A stretch of 64,000 nt of DNA from Ruegeria atlantica (GTDB lineage Bacteria; Pseudomonadota; Alphaproteobacteria; Rhodobacterales; Rhodobacteraceae): the NCBI RefSeq assembly GCF_001458195.1, contig NZ_CYPU01000011.1:62001-126000 (forward strand), written 5' to 3'. Below, piece after piece: positions 42,978-51,940 of this stretch (positions are counted from its first letter, which is position 1; each line of letters begins with the position of its first letter). The notes under the pieces are model-generated. The model saw only the letters and a list, made by a program, of their open reading frames with translations. It did not search any database and had not been told where the DNA came from. The position numbers and the translations under genes are program-made.

Positions 42978-44815
42978 ACAAAACGAGAGTTGGTGAGATC
43001 CGCCCTAGTCAATTGCTCTGGACATATGGCCCTGGCGCTTTGATCGACTTGCCCAATATGTCGGTGATCACACTGGGTATCGATCAATGGGACGAAACGC
43101 GTTGTGAGGAAGTGCGTGAAAGTAGGCTGCTTTCAGCTGTGACCAAGGTGATGGGACCTCAAGTCGAAAGCCTCAAAAAGCCTCCCATGACAGACGAAGA
43201 ACCGACGAGCCCGATGCATGCCGCTGCTTTGGTAGGTGTGCCCGTGAAACCCTTTCCACGGTGGCTTCGTTGCGTCAAATGCGGGTTGCTATCCCCCTAC
43301 GATGCAGGGCTGTTCGACCTCAAAAAGTCTCCCTACCGGCCGGAGGCAACACGTTTCGTTCATAAGGGGTGTACGGGCTCCAGGGGGAACCTGAACCCGA
43401 CGGACGCGGACGCAGTCCCGGCAAGGTTCCTGCTCGCCTGCCGTGCTGGTCATCTCGACGATTTCCCCTGGCACTGGTTCGTGCATGGCGGTCCAAGTTC
43501 ATGCAAAGGCACGCTCAGGTTCTACGAAAGCGGAGCTTCACTCCAAACGGAGAACCTCTGGGTCAAATGTGATACGTGTGGTGCCTCCAGGAACATGGCT
43601 CAAGCGAGCGGCGAAATCGGTCGTCAGAACCTACCGGCATGCCGCGGGCGTCACCCACACCTAGATACATTCGAGGGCTCTTGCGACGAGGCACCCCGAG
43701 CGATCAACCTCGGTGCAACGAACGGATGGTTTGCCGTTTCCCTTTCCGTCTTGGCGATACCGAAGAAAGGCGACTCGCTGGGTCAGCTGATCCAGGATGG
43801 ATGGAAGGTCTTCGAGAAGTGTAAAAACGAGATCGAGCTCGAAATACGGGTCGACACGTTGAAAGACATGGGCACTTTACCGGGCATCGAGAATTACTCC
43901 ATGGGCGAGATCTGGAAGGCGATAGAAGCACTCCGATCTGGTGGCGACAGTGAAGACCAAAGCGACCTGAAGCACCCCGAATGGGAGGTTTTCACAGCCG
44001 ATGAGATTCCTGAGGGTGCGAATTTTCTGGCCGAAAAGGTGGGCGTGCCCTCGCAGTTCAACAAGGCTATCGAACGAACCGTCTTGTTGAAGAGATTGCG
44101 TGAGGTCAACGCCTTGTTGGGTTTCACGAGGGTGGAGGCGCCTGAAGAAGGCGCAGGAAGCTCTGCTGCTCCGAGAGCGCCGTTGGGGAAAGGCGCTCCG
44201 ACTTGGGTGCCGGCCTTCGAAGTGCATGGTGAAGGGATCTTTCTCAAATTCGATACCAAAGCATTGGAGGCATGGGAGGCCAAAGATGCGGTCAAGCGCC
44301 TCGATGAGCGCATGCAAAAAGGCTACCGGGGTTGGCGTCAGAAACGTGACCTTGATCCAGATGAGGGGTATTTGGGTGTGCGCCACGCAATGCTTCATAC
44401 ACTGTCGCATCTCTTGATCAGAGAACTGGCTCTAGAATGCGGTTACAACGCCGCCAGCATTCGCGAACGCATATACGCGGACACGGAGGACGGTCGCGAC
44501 CAAGCGGGGATTTTGATTTACACTGCAGCAGCGGACTCGGACGGAACCCTTGGCGGCCTGGTCGACTTAGGACAACCGGCGCGCCTAGGTCCCATTTTGG
44601 ACCAAGCGCTCCGCAGAGCTCAGATCTGTGCATCCGACCCCCTTTGTTCGGAACACGACCCTTCCAAGGACCAATCCCTTCACGGTGCTGCATGCCATGC
44701 GTGTTGCCTCGTGTCGGAAACGTCCTGTGAGGTGGGCAACCGCAACCTCGACCGTGCATTGGTGGTTCCAACTCTGGAAAACCAAGATGCCGCATTTTTT
44801 GGTGACAGCCTGTGA
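42974..44815 (+). CDS. drmB: DrmB, DUF1998-domain subunit of DISARM
   Basis: The 613-residue protein starts MNKTRVGEIRPSQLLWTYGPG, the usual opening of DrmB, and has several zinc-binding pairs (LRCVKCGLLSPY near 99, VKCDTCGASRN near 198) and a C-terminal DUF1998-type end with Cys pairs (HAACHACCLVSETSCEVGN) before LVVPTL. DrmB partners DrmA and regulates its DNA access. The ATG lies in an ATGA overlap with drmA, and the stop overlaps drmC. Confidence 0.92.
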   Translation: MNKTRVGEIRPSQLLWTYGPGALIDLPNMSVITLGIDQWDETRCEEVRESRLLSAVTKVMGPQVESLKKPPMTDEEPTSPMHAAALVGVPVKPFPRWLRCVKCGLLSPYDAGLFDLKKSPYRPEATRFVHKGCTGSRGNLNPTDADAVPARFLLACRAGHLDDFPWHWFVHGGPSSCKGTLRFYESGASLQTENLWVKCDTCGASRNMAQASGEIGRQNLPACRGRHPHLDTFEGSCDEAPRAINLGATNGWFAVSLSVLAIPKKGDSLGQLIQDGWKVFEKCKNEIELEIRVDTLKDMGTLPGIENYSMGEIWKAIEALRSGGDSEDQSDLKHPEWEVFTADEIPEGANFLAEKVGVPSQFNKAIERTVLLKRLREVNALLGFTRVEAPEEGAGSSAAPRAPLGKGAPTWVPAFEVHGEGIFLKFDTKALEAWEAKDAVKRLDERMQKGYRGWRQKRDLDPDEGYLGVRHAMLHTLSHLLIRELALECGYNAASIRERIYADTEDGRDQAGILIYTAAADSDGTLGGLVDLGQPARLGPILDQALRRAQICASDPLCSEHDPSKDQSLHGAACHACCLVSETSCEVGNRNLDRALVVPTLENQDAAFFGDSL

Positions 44816-45573
44816 CCAAACTCGAAGATGCGACCGCGGTATTCGTTGAGCTTTTGCCTCCAGCGAAGCTTCGTGTGATTGCCGATGCAATCGCCAAGGC
44901 CGCGGTCGATCCCAAGACCCATGCGGTCATGTCTTTGGTGGAAACGGCCAAAGCAAAGTCTGCGTTGGGGCGCTTTCTCGATGCGCTCAAAACCAGTGGA
45001 CTGGATGGCAACGCCGGATCGTTACTATTGAAGTGCGCGAGTCACGTAAGGAGCTCGACCGAGAACGAGCAAAAACTCGAGCTGGCTATGACAGGGCCGG
45101 ATAGTAACGCCGTGGCGACGCGACGAACGGAGCAGGTCTTGCTGGATATGATCCATGAGGCCAAAAACGAGATCGTATTGGTGGCCTTCGTTGCGCAAGA
45201 CAGACCAAAGTTGATTTCCGCATTGAAAGAGGCTGCGGCAAAGGGCACCGAGATCAAGATTTTGCTGGAAGCGGCAAAAGAGCATGGCGGAACGCTGGAC
45301 GAAGACCAAACCGCCATACTCAAACGTGAGTTGCCAGAAGCCCGATTTCACCGATGGAACGTCGAAGGCACGAAATTCCAAGGTGGCAAGGTGCACGCAA
45401 AAGTCGCGGTCGTCGATGGTAGAGTTGCCTTCGTGACGAGTGCGAATTTGACTGGACACGCCATGGAATTGAACCTCGAAGCTGGTGTCCTCGTGCGCGG
45501 GGGTGACATCCCGAGAGACTTGCTTCGCCATCTGGGAGGACTCCTGGATGCAGGCTTCATCGACCAGATTTGA
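44812..45573 (+). CDS. drmC: DrmC, phospholipase D-like nuclease of DISARM
   Basis: The 253-residue protein has a single HKD motif, HAKVAVVDGRVAFVTSANLT (His and Lys near residue 193-195), as in PLD-superfamily nucleases that work as dimers, plus EIVLVAFVAQDRPKLISALK in the first half. It is the accessory nuclease of DISARM. GTG 44812 overlaps the drmB stop (GTGA). It ends the operon; the next gene is on the other strand. Confidence 0.9.
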   Translation: MTKLEDATAVFVELLPPAKLRVIADAIAKAAVDPKTHAVMSLVETAKAKSALGRFLDALKTSGLDGNAGSLLLKCASHVRSSTENEQKLELAMTGPDSNAVATRRTEQVLLDMIHEAKNEIVLVAFVAQDRPKLISALKEAAAKGTEIKILLEAAKEHGGTLDEDQTAILKRELPEARFHRWNVEGTKFQGGKVHAKVAVVDGRVAFVTSANLTGHAMELNLEAGVLVRGGDIPRDLLRHLGGLLDAGFIDQI

Positions 45574-45633
45574 TGATGTCGGCTGATAGGGGTGCCTGGC
45601 CCAAGCAAAGAACTGGACAGAAACACTCTGGTG

Positions 45634-46188
45634 TCATTTCGCGAGCGCGGTTCCCCACGCAAATCCGAGTTCTTTCATACGTCGTTCAGGTGTTCGATCG
45701 GAAACCGAAGCCGTGCCATTTCTGATGAAGGTGTCGAGGTCGCGCCTGAGTTCTTCCAATTCGAGAGTTCCCCGCATTCCCCCTACTTTCGTGATGAGAT
45801 CGACGAAACTGTGCGCGTCTCCGAGGGGTATTTCGCCACGGCCGACGGCTGACAGGACTTGCTCTCCTAGAGACACGAGATCTTTGGGATCCGTTGGGTT
45901 TTGAGGCAGCTCCACTTCCATGAAGCCCAATTTTTTGTCGCCCCGAACACGATCGATCAACCAGGCTGCTATTCGTGTGTCGCCAGACTCGAGGCCTGTT
46001 TCGATGGTCGAAATGGCTTGTCCGACCAGACGCTCCAATTCTTCACTGGCGAGCTTGGCAGCGCGCGCCTTCAGGCCATTTGGACCGGGAGGGCGTCCCG
46101 GGGATCGAGGAGGTTTGTGACCTTTGACGAAGCGACCACTTTCATCCCTTTTTTCATTTGGTGTATCGATGGGGGACATAACCGTCAT
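45634..46188 (-). CDS. DUF5681-like protein of the integrative element
   Basis: The 184-residue protein has SGRFVKGHKPPRSPGRPPGP near its start, the basic Pro/Gly-rich patch typical of DUF5681 proteins, which are often found near phage terminase or packaging genes. The rest is helical and acidic (ASEELERLVGQAISTIE, LELEELRRDLDTFIRNG). ATG 46188 or 46179 may be the start; a longer frame to 46362 reads through non-protein-like sequence. It lies downstream of the RepA-like gene and a 17-bp hairpin. A second DUF5681 protein, encoded at 56262-56717, is adjacent to a terminase. Confidence 0.65.
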   Translation of the reverse strand: MTVMSPIDTPNEKRDESGRFVKGHKPPRSPGRPPGPNGLKARAAKLASEELERLVGQAISTIETGLESGDTRIAAWLIDRVRGDKKLGFMEVELPQNPTDPKDLVSLGEQVLSAVGRGEIPLGDAHSFVDLITKVGGMRGTLELEELRRDLDTFIRNGTASVSDRTPERRMKELGFAWGTALAK

Positions 46189-46338
46189 TTCCCACTTATT
46201 TGCCTCTTTGGCGAAGCGATTGTGCGTCGGAAGATTTCGGCTGGAAGTGTCGCAGAATCTAATGGGGTGGGTCCACACCACATACACCATGAAGCCCACG
46301 TTTGCGGCGTTCGTGGTGCTCGAATTTCGCCCAATAGC

Positions 46339-46381
46339 CCCACGAAGCCCACAACTACCCAAGGGTTGTGGGCTTCGTGGG
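46339..46381 (-). repeat. Perfect 17-bp hairpin between element genes
   Basis: CCCACGAAGCCCACAAC (46339-46355) and its exact complement (46365-46381) flank a nine-base loop. A third GAAGCCCA lies nearby at about 46290. The hairpin begins 12 bases after the stop of the leftward RepA-like gene. It could terminate or stabilise that transcript, though no strong T-run follows, or be a protein-binding or replication-control site. Confidence 0.6.
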
Positions 46382-46392
46382 TGACCAATCGA

Positions 46393-47736
46393 TTATTTTT
46401 TTCTTTTTCGATTGGGGTTCCAGACCATTCCTTGGTTCTGGCAGAGCTTACCTTGGGCAATCAGGTCCTTCAGTGCCCGGACGACGCTGTCGCGGCGCCT
46501 GTCGTCCTTGCCGTCTTCCGGAGGGGGGAGCTTCCCTTTGGCCAAATTCAGCAGCTCGTTGGCGTCAATCACCGTGAACGACCCTTCCTCGGGCCACCCC
46601 GGTCCACTTGGGTTCGTGTCTTGGCTGGGTTCTGCCGCCAATATTTGAAGACTATCCATCACGATCACTTGGTTCTTACCTAGGCCCTTGGTTTCTTTTT
46701 TTGGGGTGACCTCATGGATTTCGAGATGGCGAGCGAATGGCGCCGAGATATTCTTTCCGCTTCGTGAAGTGCCGACCTCGATCGCAGAAACGTCGAAGGC
46801 GAATTCAATTCCAGTTTCTCCGTCACGTTGCTTCGTTGCTTCGATGCGACGGCCACCTTCCGCCTTGGAACATTTAAGCTCCGTATCTACGGCCCCGAGT
46901 AGCGAGGAATGACCTCGCATTCCTCTGTCCGCGTCTTTCCCGGAGTGGTGCACAAGGACGACGAGACAATCGGTTTCGTTGATGATCTCGTCCAGACTTG
47001 AGACGAGTTGTCCCATGTCGCCAGGCTCGTTTTCGTTTCCTCCGCCAAAGGCCCTGTTCAACGTATCGATGACTATGGCTCTCAGTGGAAAACCGAGTTC
47101 GCGGGTGAGATCTAGGGCTAGATCGATCATAGACTTTCGGTCCGAACCACTGCTACGCAGGTCGATGCCTACATTGAGGGAAACGAAGAGTGCGAGATCA
47201 TCGACGCCGAATTCATTATGCTTTGCCGCGGCAACGATCCGGTTTCGAAACTTTTTGCCACCTTCGAGAGCGGCATATATGACGATGCCCCTTTGCACAG
47301 GCTTTTCTCGCCACGGTTTGCCGCTTGCTACGTGGAGCATCATATCGGTCACGATCACAGACTTCCCTGACCCTGGGGACCCATAGACTGCGGCGATTCC
47401 AGATAGGGGTAACACGTCATCGATCGACCAAGCTTCATCCAAATAGGGGTCCAGGTTGTCGCGTCCGATTACAGGCTTCAAGCGATTATAGGCGTCGCTT
47501 GGTAGTGGGTCCGGAACGTATGTCGCGCCTTCACGTTTGAACCTGAAGCGCTCGGCTCCATCCTGGACGACCAAAAAGCCGTCGCTCACTCGGACTTCGC
47601 CACCTTCTGTTTCGATTGCCGCTCTGACATCGGCTTCAAAGGATCCGTCGCTGTATGGGACCTTTGATATGACACGGAGCCAGTAGAGTGCTCGGTCCTC
47701 GCCCTCACGGGCATTGTTCGAGAACGGGTCAACCAA
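46393..47736 (-). CDS. RepA-like AAA ATPase (helicase-like replication protein)
   Basis: The 447-residue protein has a RecA/RepA-type ATPase domain: VYGSPGSGKSVIVTDM (Walker A, 119-126), VIDTLNRAFGGG (Walker B area) and VLVHHSGKD, followed by RMRGHSSLLG-like sequence, as in AAA_25/RepA helicases of plasmids and phage satellites. A winged-helix-like C-terminus ends CQNQGMVWNPNRKRKK. The TTG at 47736 is used because GGAG lies 8 bases upstream and it overlaps the end of the primase-like gene by 8 bases. It probably unwinds the element's origin. Confidence 0.8.
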   Translation of the reverse strand: MVDPFSNNAREGEDRALYWLRVISKVPYSDGSFEADVRAAIETEGGEVRVSDGFLVVQDGAERFRFKREGATYVPDPLPSDAYNRLKPVIGRDNLDPYLDEAWSIDDVLPLSGIAAVYGSPGSGKSVIVTDMMLHVASGKPWREKPVQRGIVIYAALEGGKKFRNRIVAAAKHNEFGVDDLALFVSLNVGIDLRSSGSDRKSMIDLALDLTRELGFPLRAIVIDTLNRAFGGGNENEPGDMGQLVSSLDEIINETDCLVVLVHHSGKDADRGMRGHSSLLGAVDTELKCSKAEGGRRIEATKQRDGETGIEFAFDVSAIEVGTSRSGKNISAPFARHLEIHEVTPKKETKGLGKNQVIVMDSLQILAAEPSQDTNPSGPGWPEEGSFTVIDANELLNLAKGKLPPPEDGKDDRRRDSVVRALKDLIAQGKLCQNQGMVWNPNRKRKK

Positions 47737-49093
47737 CTTGCCACTCCCGCTTTATCCATCTCAGCGCGTTCGATCTTTGAGCAGGTGGAAGTGAACGTGC
47801 CAGAGCCATGAACCTTTGAGCCATGAGTTCATCGCGTGTTTCATTCAGTTCTTCCTCGCCACGTCGAAAAGCATCAGCCAGCGTTCGCATGCGCTCCGTT
47901 TCCTTCGCATGCGTGATCAGCTCGGCTGTGATTTCGTACCATCTTGCGCGTTCGGCCGTCAGTATTTCAAAAATCACGGACTCGGGGATTTCGGCAGAAC
48001 GCCCGATTGCTTTGATCAGATGATCCGTCGCCATGTCACCGGCTCCGAGATCATTGAGCAGTGTGCGCGCCAATCGCCTCAAGTGTTCCTCGCTACCACT
48101 CGATGCCGCCAGTAGTGACCGTTCCATCGGGAAAATCGGCGGAACTCTACGATCGCGTCCTGCCCACCCCAGATCCCGTGCGAGGTACCAGAAGGTGCCA
48201 GATGATATCTCGCGGACGTCGCGAAAGCTGCGCCAGGCTCGTTCAGGGCTGTCTGGACGACCGCTGCAGCCATGGGCCTCACCCTTTTTTGACCAAGTGA
48301 TCCAAGCCTCCTCGATCTCAGCAGCAAGGGCAAGGTCTTCGCTATGATCTGCGATGACGCGAAGCGACATTCCCATTCTGATCCACTCCTCGCGACCGCG
48401 GCCAGGGTTGGGGAGATCTACCAATATGGATGGAACATCGGATATGCTCGCCTGGTCCTCGGCGAGTATCGGTAGACGCACTGGGTGTATTTTGCGTCTG
48501 AGCTTGCGAAACCACCGTCGTATCGGATGAGCGGGCCCGATTTTCAGGGGGCTACTCAGATCCGGAACAAACTGGACGACCAATCCTCTCATGGGTTTCG
48601 AGTAGAAACCCAACCCATCGCGTTCACCGTTTAGATTTTCATCAGAAACGAGGCGCTCAGCCCACATCCTCACGCCAGTTCCAGATATCGACGACTCCCA
48701 GTAGGTGTCAGACTCTTTGATGAGTTCAAGGAGTTCAGGAGCGAGATCTCCAGTATCAGCTGATCTGCAATCATCGAGATCGATTCCAACGAGCGCTGAG
48801 CCGGCTCGGCAGAGATACCCGATTTCGAAACTCGAAACTTCAGGCTTGCCGTCTTCTGAGCGTATCGCATTGATGACCGTTTTCCGCGAATTCAAATCGT
48901 CGACGGCCTCCAGGACGCTTTCGAGGGTGTGCATTGCCGCTTGCTCAGATGCGATCGGCGAATGTCCGTTCCAGGCGTTGGCAGGGTGCTTTTCGAGTTT
49001 TCCAGCAGGTGATCTGCTGATCGCAAAGGCGAGCCAATTTCGCTCGCGCGCGGCCTTCTGAAAAATCGGGTCAGTGGGAAACCTGCGTACCAT
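47729..49093 (-). CDS. Primase-like protein with PriCT_2-type domain
   Basis: The 454-residue protein resembles element-encoded primase-polymerases: an N-terminal part with LVGIDLDDCR (acidic triad like the GxDxD of AEP primases, 103-109) and SISGTGVRMW, and a middle PriCT_2-like section (GRGREEWIRMGMSLRVIA, then IEEAWITWSKKG and AWRSFRD). It likely makes primers for replication of the excised element together with the overlapping RepA-like gene. No complete polymerase motif set could be verified by eye. Confidence 0.75.
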   Translation of the reverse strand: MVRRFPTDPIFQKAARERNWLAFAISRSPAGKLEKHPANAWNGHSPIASEQAAMHTLESVLEAVDDLNSRKTVINAIRSEDGKPEVSSFEIGYLCRAGSALVGIDLDDCRSADTGDLAPELLELIKESDTYWESSISGTGVRMWAERLVSDENLNGERDGLGFYSKPMRGLVVQFVPDLSSPLKIGPAHPIRRWFRKLRRKIHPVRLPILAEDQASISDVPSILVDLPNPGRGREEWIRMGMSLRVIADHSEDLALAAEIEEAWITWSKKGEAHGCSGRPDSPERAWRSFRDVREISSGTFWYLARDLGWAGRDRRVPPIFPMERSLLAASSGSEEHLRRLARTLLNDLGAGDMATDHLIKAIGRSAEIPESVIFEILTAERARWYEITAELITHAKETERMRTLADAFRRGEEELNETRDELMAQRFMALARSLPPAQRSNALRWIKREWQVG

Positions 49094-49105
49094 CTTCGAT
49101 AGGTT

Positions 49106-49348
49106 TCAGCTTTGATCACGCGCCGGGGAGACGCGACGGCGATCATTCAATGCCGCTCGGATTACTTCGTCGACTGGCCAAACCCTCTGACCGCCGACCA
49201 ATCTGGACTTGACCGCCAGAACCTCTACGAAGCGTGGCCCGATACTAGCGCCCAGTTCGTGAGACAAGATCGTCTGAAGCGTCAACCGATTGGCACGGCG
49301 GGGAAGGGGATCGCCGGGGCACCACAGTGACTTGAGAGGAGCCGTCAT
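49106..49348 (-). CDS. Small hypothetical protein of the element
   Basis: The 80-residue protein starts at ATG 49348 within a 4-base overlap with the upstream AlpA-like gene and ends 12 bases before the primase gene. It is basic with RPRFVEVLAVKS-like and VWPVDEVIRAALNDRRRV sequence, which may be another small DNA-binding fold. No family recognised; its position argues for a role in element regulation or replication. Confidence 0.55.
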   Translation of the reverse strand: MTAPLKSLWCPGDPLPRRANRLTLQTILSHELGASIGPRFVEVLAVKSRLVGGQRVWPVDEVIRAALNDRRRVSPARDQS

Positions 49349-49566
49349 ATCGTTTCCTCCGAACGGTCAATGCGTCCATTTACGGCATCTAACAATCTAC
49401 TGCCTGGGATCCGACGTTCACCGTTCGGCAACATGAACACGCCGAGGTCTAGGTGACCTTCGTACAGCCACGAGTCGAGGGTAGACGGATCTACTCCTAG
49501 GTGACGCGCCGCAGTTGCTGGCGCGTAAGCATGATCGATACGAATACGGTCGCTGCGAAGAAACAT
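49345..49566 (-). CDS. AlpA/excisionase-like HTH protein
   Basis: The 73-residue protein has APATAARHLGVDPSTLDSWLYEG followed by FMLPNGERRIPGSRLL, the helix-turn-helix and wing of the MerR-like/AlpA (HTH_17) excisionase group. A strong GGAGG lies 7 bases before ATG 49566. Such proteins direct excision or switch element genes on. It lies between the integrase side genes and the primase operon, where satellites and small integrative elements carry it. Confidence 0.75.
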   Translation of the reverse strand: MFLRSDRIRIDHAYAPATAARHLGVDPSTLDSWLYEGHLDLGVFMLPNGERRIPGSRLLDAVNGRIDRSEETI

Positions 49567-49646
49567 GATGTGCCTCCAATTTTGGCTTCACCTCATGCAT
49601 TGCGCAGTTCGAGTGTTCTCAGCAAATCGACTACCAGAACACCTAA

Positions 49647-50216
49647 TTAGGGGCTGTCGTAGTATTCCTTGATAAAGACCTCGACGTCGCATCCCGATTT
49701 TTCAGCGCCTTCGATAAGCAAGAGGAACTGGTCGATCAGTTGCTCGAGTACCAAAGATCCACGACTGATTGGCTCTCCTTGCAAACCATTGGCGGCACTT
49801 TTGCTTTTTAGCCACTGAACCTCCCAGCGTTTGATCTGATCCGCACCCTTCTTTAAATCTGGATTCAACTGCAAAATCCGAGCTATCCGCTTGCGTGCTT
49901 CGCGTATACCGCGCTGATCTCCTTGGGATGAAAAATACCTTACAGCTGCTACGGCAAAGCAACGGCGCTCGATTTCCCGGCGCGGTTTTCGCTTATTGCG
50001 CCCTTCGAGTTCCCGATCCCGCTCTTCGCGAAGCTTGCCCAGCAAATCATGTCCGTCTGCAAGGTCGACGTCATCGGGAATCAGGCCTTCCATCAAACTC
50101 AATGCGGCATTCAGAATCAGTATTCCTCTATCTTCCGACGAGATCGCCGAGGATCGTCGAATCTTATCGGCTACCAGCAAGACTGCGAGTCTGAGTTCCG
50201 GCAGCTCTTCATCCAT
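49647..50216 (-). CDS. Hypothetical helical protein next to the integrase
   Basis: The 189-residue protein is fully helical by appearance (LPELRLAVLLVADKIRRS, EARKRIARILQLNPDLKK, LEQLIDQFLLLIEGAEK) with no recognised domain. Its ATG overlaps the end of the integrase gene by 8 bases in a compact leftward set, so it is likely translated with the integrase. It might be a recombination or regulatory factor. Confidence 0.6.
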   Translation of the reverse strand: MDEELPELRLAVLLVADKIRRSSAISSEDRGILILNAALSLMEGLIPDDVDLADGHDLLGKLREERDRELEGRNKRKPRREIERRCFAVAAVRYFSSQGDQRGIREARKRIARILQLNPDLKKGADQIKRWEVQWLKSKSAANGLQGEPISRGSLVLEQLIDQFLLLIEGAEKSGCDVEVFIKEYYDSP

Positions 50217-51501
50217 GATCGAACCACACTACGTTTTCCGGTAAAGTCTCCGACTCCCTAGGCCAAGAGCCATGTTCCACTGCATAGGCCACCAAGTTGG
50301 CCCAGGCTTCCATTACCTCGGTTTTCCGCCTTCTTCTCCGCGCCTGCAAATATGCCGCTCGAACTCCGTACCGGGTTTCGGATTGCCGATGGTTCAACAG
50401 TGAGTCCGCAAGATCTGGATCTCCGATGTCGTGTTCGGCGAGTTCGGATACGAACAATTTGCGCAAGGAGTGAAAATGAAACCGTTCGACCCCGCTCACT
50501 TTGCGAACTTGACCTGAAAAGCCTTTTCTCGCGTTGAAGGATCCTCGTCTTGCCAATTGGAAGACTCTTGCGTCGGTGTCAGGATCGAACAAGCACAAGT
50601 AAGCTCGAGGGATCGGCAAAGAAAAGTCGTCGCCATTTTTCGTACGCTTCCCGCTCAGCGTGACTTGGCCGCAAGAAACCTCACATGGTTCGAGCCCCGC
50701 CATTTCGGAAAGGCGTAGTGGAAGGAGTATCATTGCCTTCAAGAATCGACCGCGTGTTCCACCGATGGCATCGGCAGCTTGCCACAGTGCTTGCAGTTCT
50801 AGTGCGCTGGGCTTCCAAGTTCGTGGCGGGGGAGGAGCCGGGAGCCTGTCGATATGCGCGCAGGGGTTCGAAGTAACCATGTCCCGCGCCAGCAACCATT
50901 TGTAGAGGCGGTTCAAAGCACCATATCTCTGTCGGGCAGTGGCTGGTTTGGAGCGATGCTGATCTATGAGATCCATCACATGACGTTTGGTAATTGAGTT
51001 GATCCTTGCATCCTCGATGCCAATGTCCCGAGCCGATAAGATCAGCTGCATCCTTTCACTGGCCAATGACGAAGGCCGGCACGTCTTTTGAGCCAGATAG
51101 CGTTCTATGGCATCGACAAGCGAAAGGTTCATCAAGGCCTCCTCCGCTCGCCTTGCTGCTTCCTCTCGCTCGGCGACTTCTTTTTCGGCGAGCGGGTCTC
51201 GGCCCGAGGCGACCATTTCTTTTAGAAGCCTGACTTCCTTGCGCGCCGTATCGATGGGAGTTTCTTCCACGCCGCCGATCCTCACCCACTTTTGAGGATG
51301 CCTCTTGCCTTTGTTGTCTTTGCCTCGTTTTCGATAGGCATAGACCCAGCGACCATCACCAGTTGGACCGACGATGAGTGTCAATCCGCGGACCGGAAGA
51401 TCTCGACTGCCGCTGCCATCGACGTCTCTCAATGTTATCTTACGATTGGATCTAACGGCAGTGGCGCGTGTTTCTTCGATGTCCGATCGCGTAATAGCCA
51501 T
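50209..51501 (-). CDS. Tyrosine recombinase (integrase)
   Basis: The 430-residue protein has the layout of P4-type integrases: an N-terminal arm-binding domain with GLTLIVGPTGDGRWVYAYRKRG, a core-binding domain (SLVDAIERYLAQKT), and a catalytic domain with the Arg in LLPLRLSEMAGL (near 262), HFHSLRKLFVSEL (HxLR, near 337), LLNHRQ and the nucleophile Tyr in the last helix (VRAAYL, near 378). It catalyses site-specific insertion, here probably into the 3' end of a tRNA gene whose fragment lies about 230 bases to its right. It faces leftwards, away from the att site, with the element behind it. Confidence 0.92.
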   Translation of the reverse strand: MAITRSDIEETRATAVRSNRKITLRDVDGSGSRDLPVRGLTLIVGPTGDGRWVYAYRKRGKDNKGKRHPQKWVRIGGVEETPIDTARKEVRLLKEMVASGRDPLAEKEVAEREEAARRAEEALMNLSLVDAIERYLAQKTCRPSSLASERMQLILSARDIGIEDARINSITKRHVMDLIDQHRSKPATARQRYGALNRLYKWLLARDMVTSNPCAHIDRLPAPPPPRTWKPSALELQALWQAADAIGGTRGRFLKAMILLPLRLSEMAGLEPCEVSCGQVTLSGKRTKNGDDFSLPIPRAYLCLFDPDTDARVFQLARRGSFNARKGFSGQVRKVSGVERFHFHSLRKLFVSELAEHDIGDPDLADSLLNHRQSETRYGVRAAYLQARRRRRKTEVMEAWANLVAYAVEHGSWPRESETLPENVVWFDHG

Positions 51502-51732
51502 TCAAGCCCCTCCCAATCATCATTTGGAACTTTCGGCCCAATCGCCGCCAAATGAGACCCAAGTGAGACAAATATTTACGTTTTCGAGAATTTGCACAAC
51601 TATCTGCAGCAGAGTGCTGCAGAGTAAAACAGAGTCAACCATATGTTTTTATTTTAATAAACTTAGGAAAGAAAAAATTATGCTGTGTTTAGAGTCAATT
51701 AATGACAAGTCTGGTCAATCTACGAATCAAGG

Positions 51733-51764
51733 GGTCGGGGGTTCGAATCCTCCTCGGTCCGCCA
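51733..51764 (+). other. tRNA 3'-end fragment, probable attR site
   Basis: The stretch has a T-stem/loop (GGGGG-TTCGAAT-CCTCC), the 3' acceptor strand TCGGTCC, discriminator G and CCA. No matching 5' half (GGACCGA) lies upstream, so it is not a complete tRNA gene. The discriminator G is usual for tRNA-Ser (inference). Next to an integrase, this is expected for the end of an element where only the tRNA 3' end was duplicated. The intact tRNA gene should lie at the other, unseen end. Confidence 0.75.
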
Positions 51765-51940
51765 CCCACCCCTGTCTCATTTTCCCATGTCCGTTTTGGC
51801 TGGAATTCCCGCGTGTATTCCGTCGGTTGCGAGGTGCCGTTTTGCCCTGAGACGGACCGTGCTGCCGTTTCATCCGCAGCAATCTCCCTTTGTCTCAGTT
51901 GCCTGACTTCGCCGGTCCGTTTTCCCTGATAACAGCCAAT

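Noticed and set aside
45901-46683. Plus-strand open frame of 260 codons across the DUF5681 and RepA-like genes
   Set aside because: It runs antisense to two recognisable genes and through the 17-bp hairpin.
51690-51764. Complete tRNA gene
   Set aside because: Only the T-arm, 3' acceptor strand and CCA are present; no 5' acceptor strand, D-arm or anticodon arm could be found upstream.
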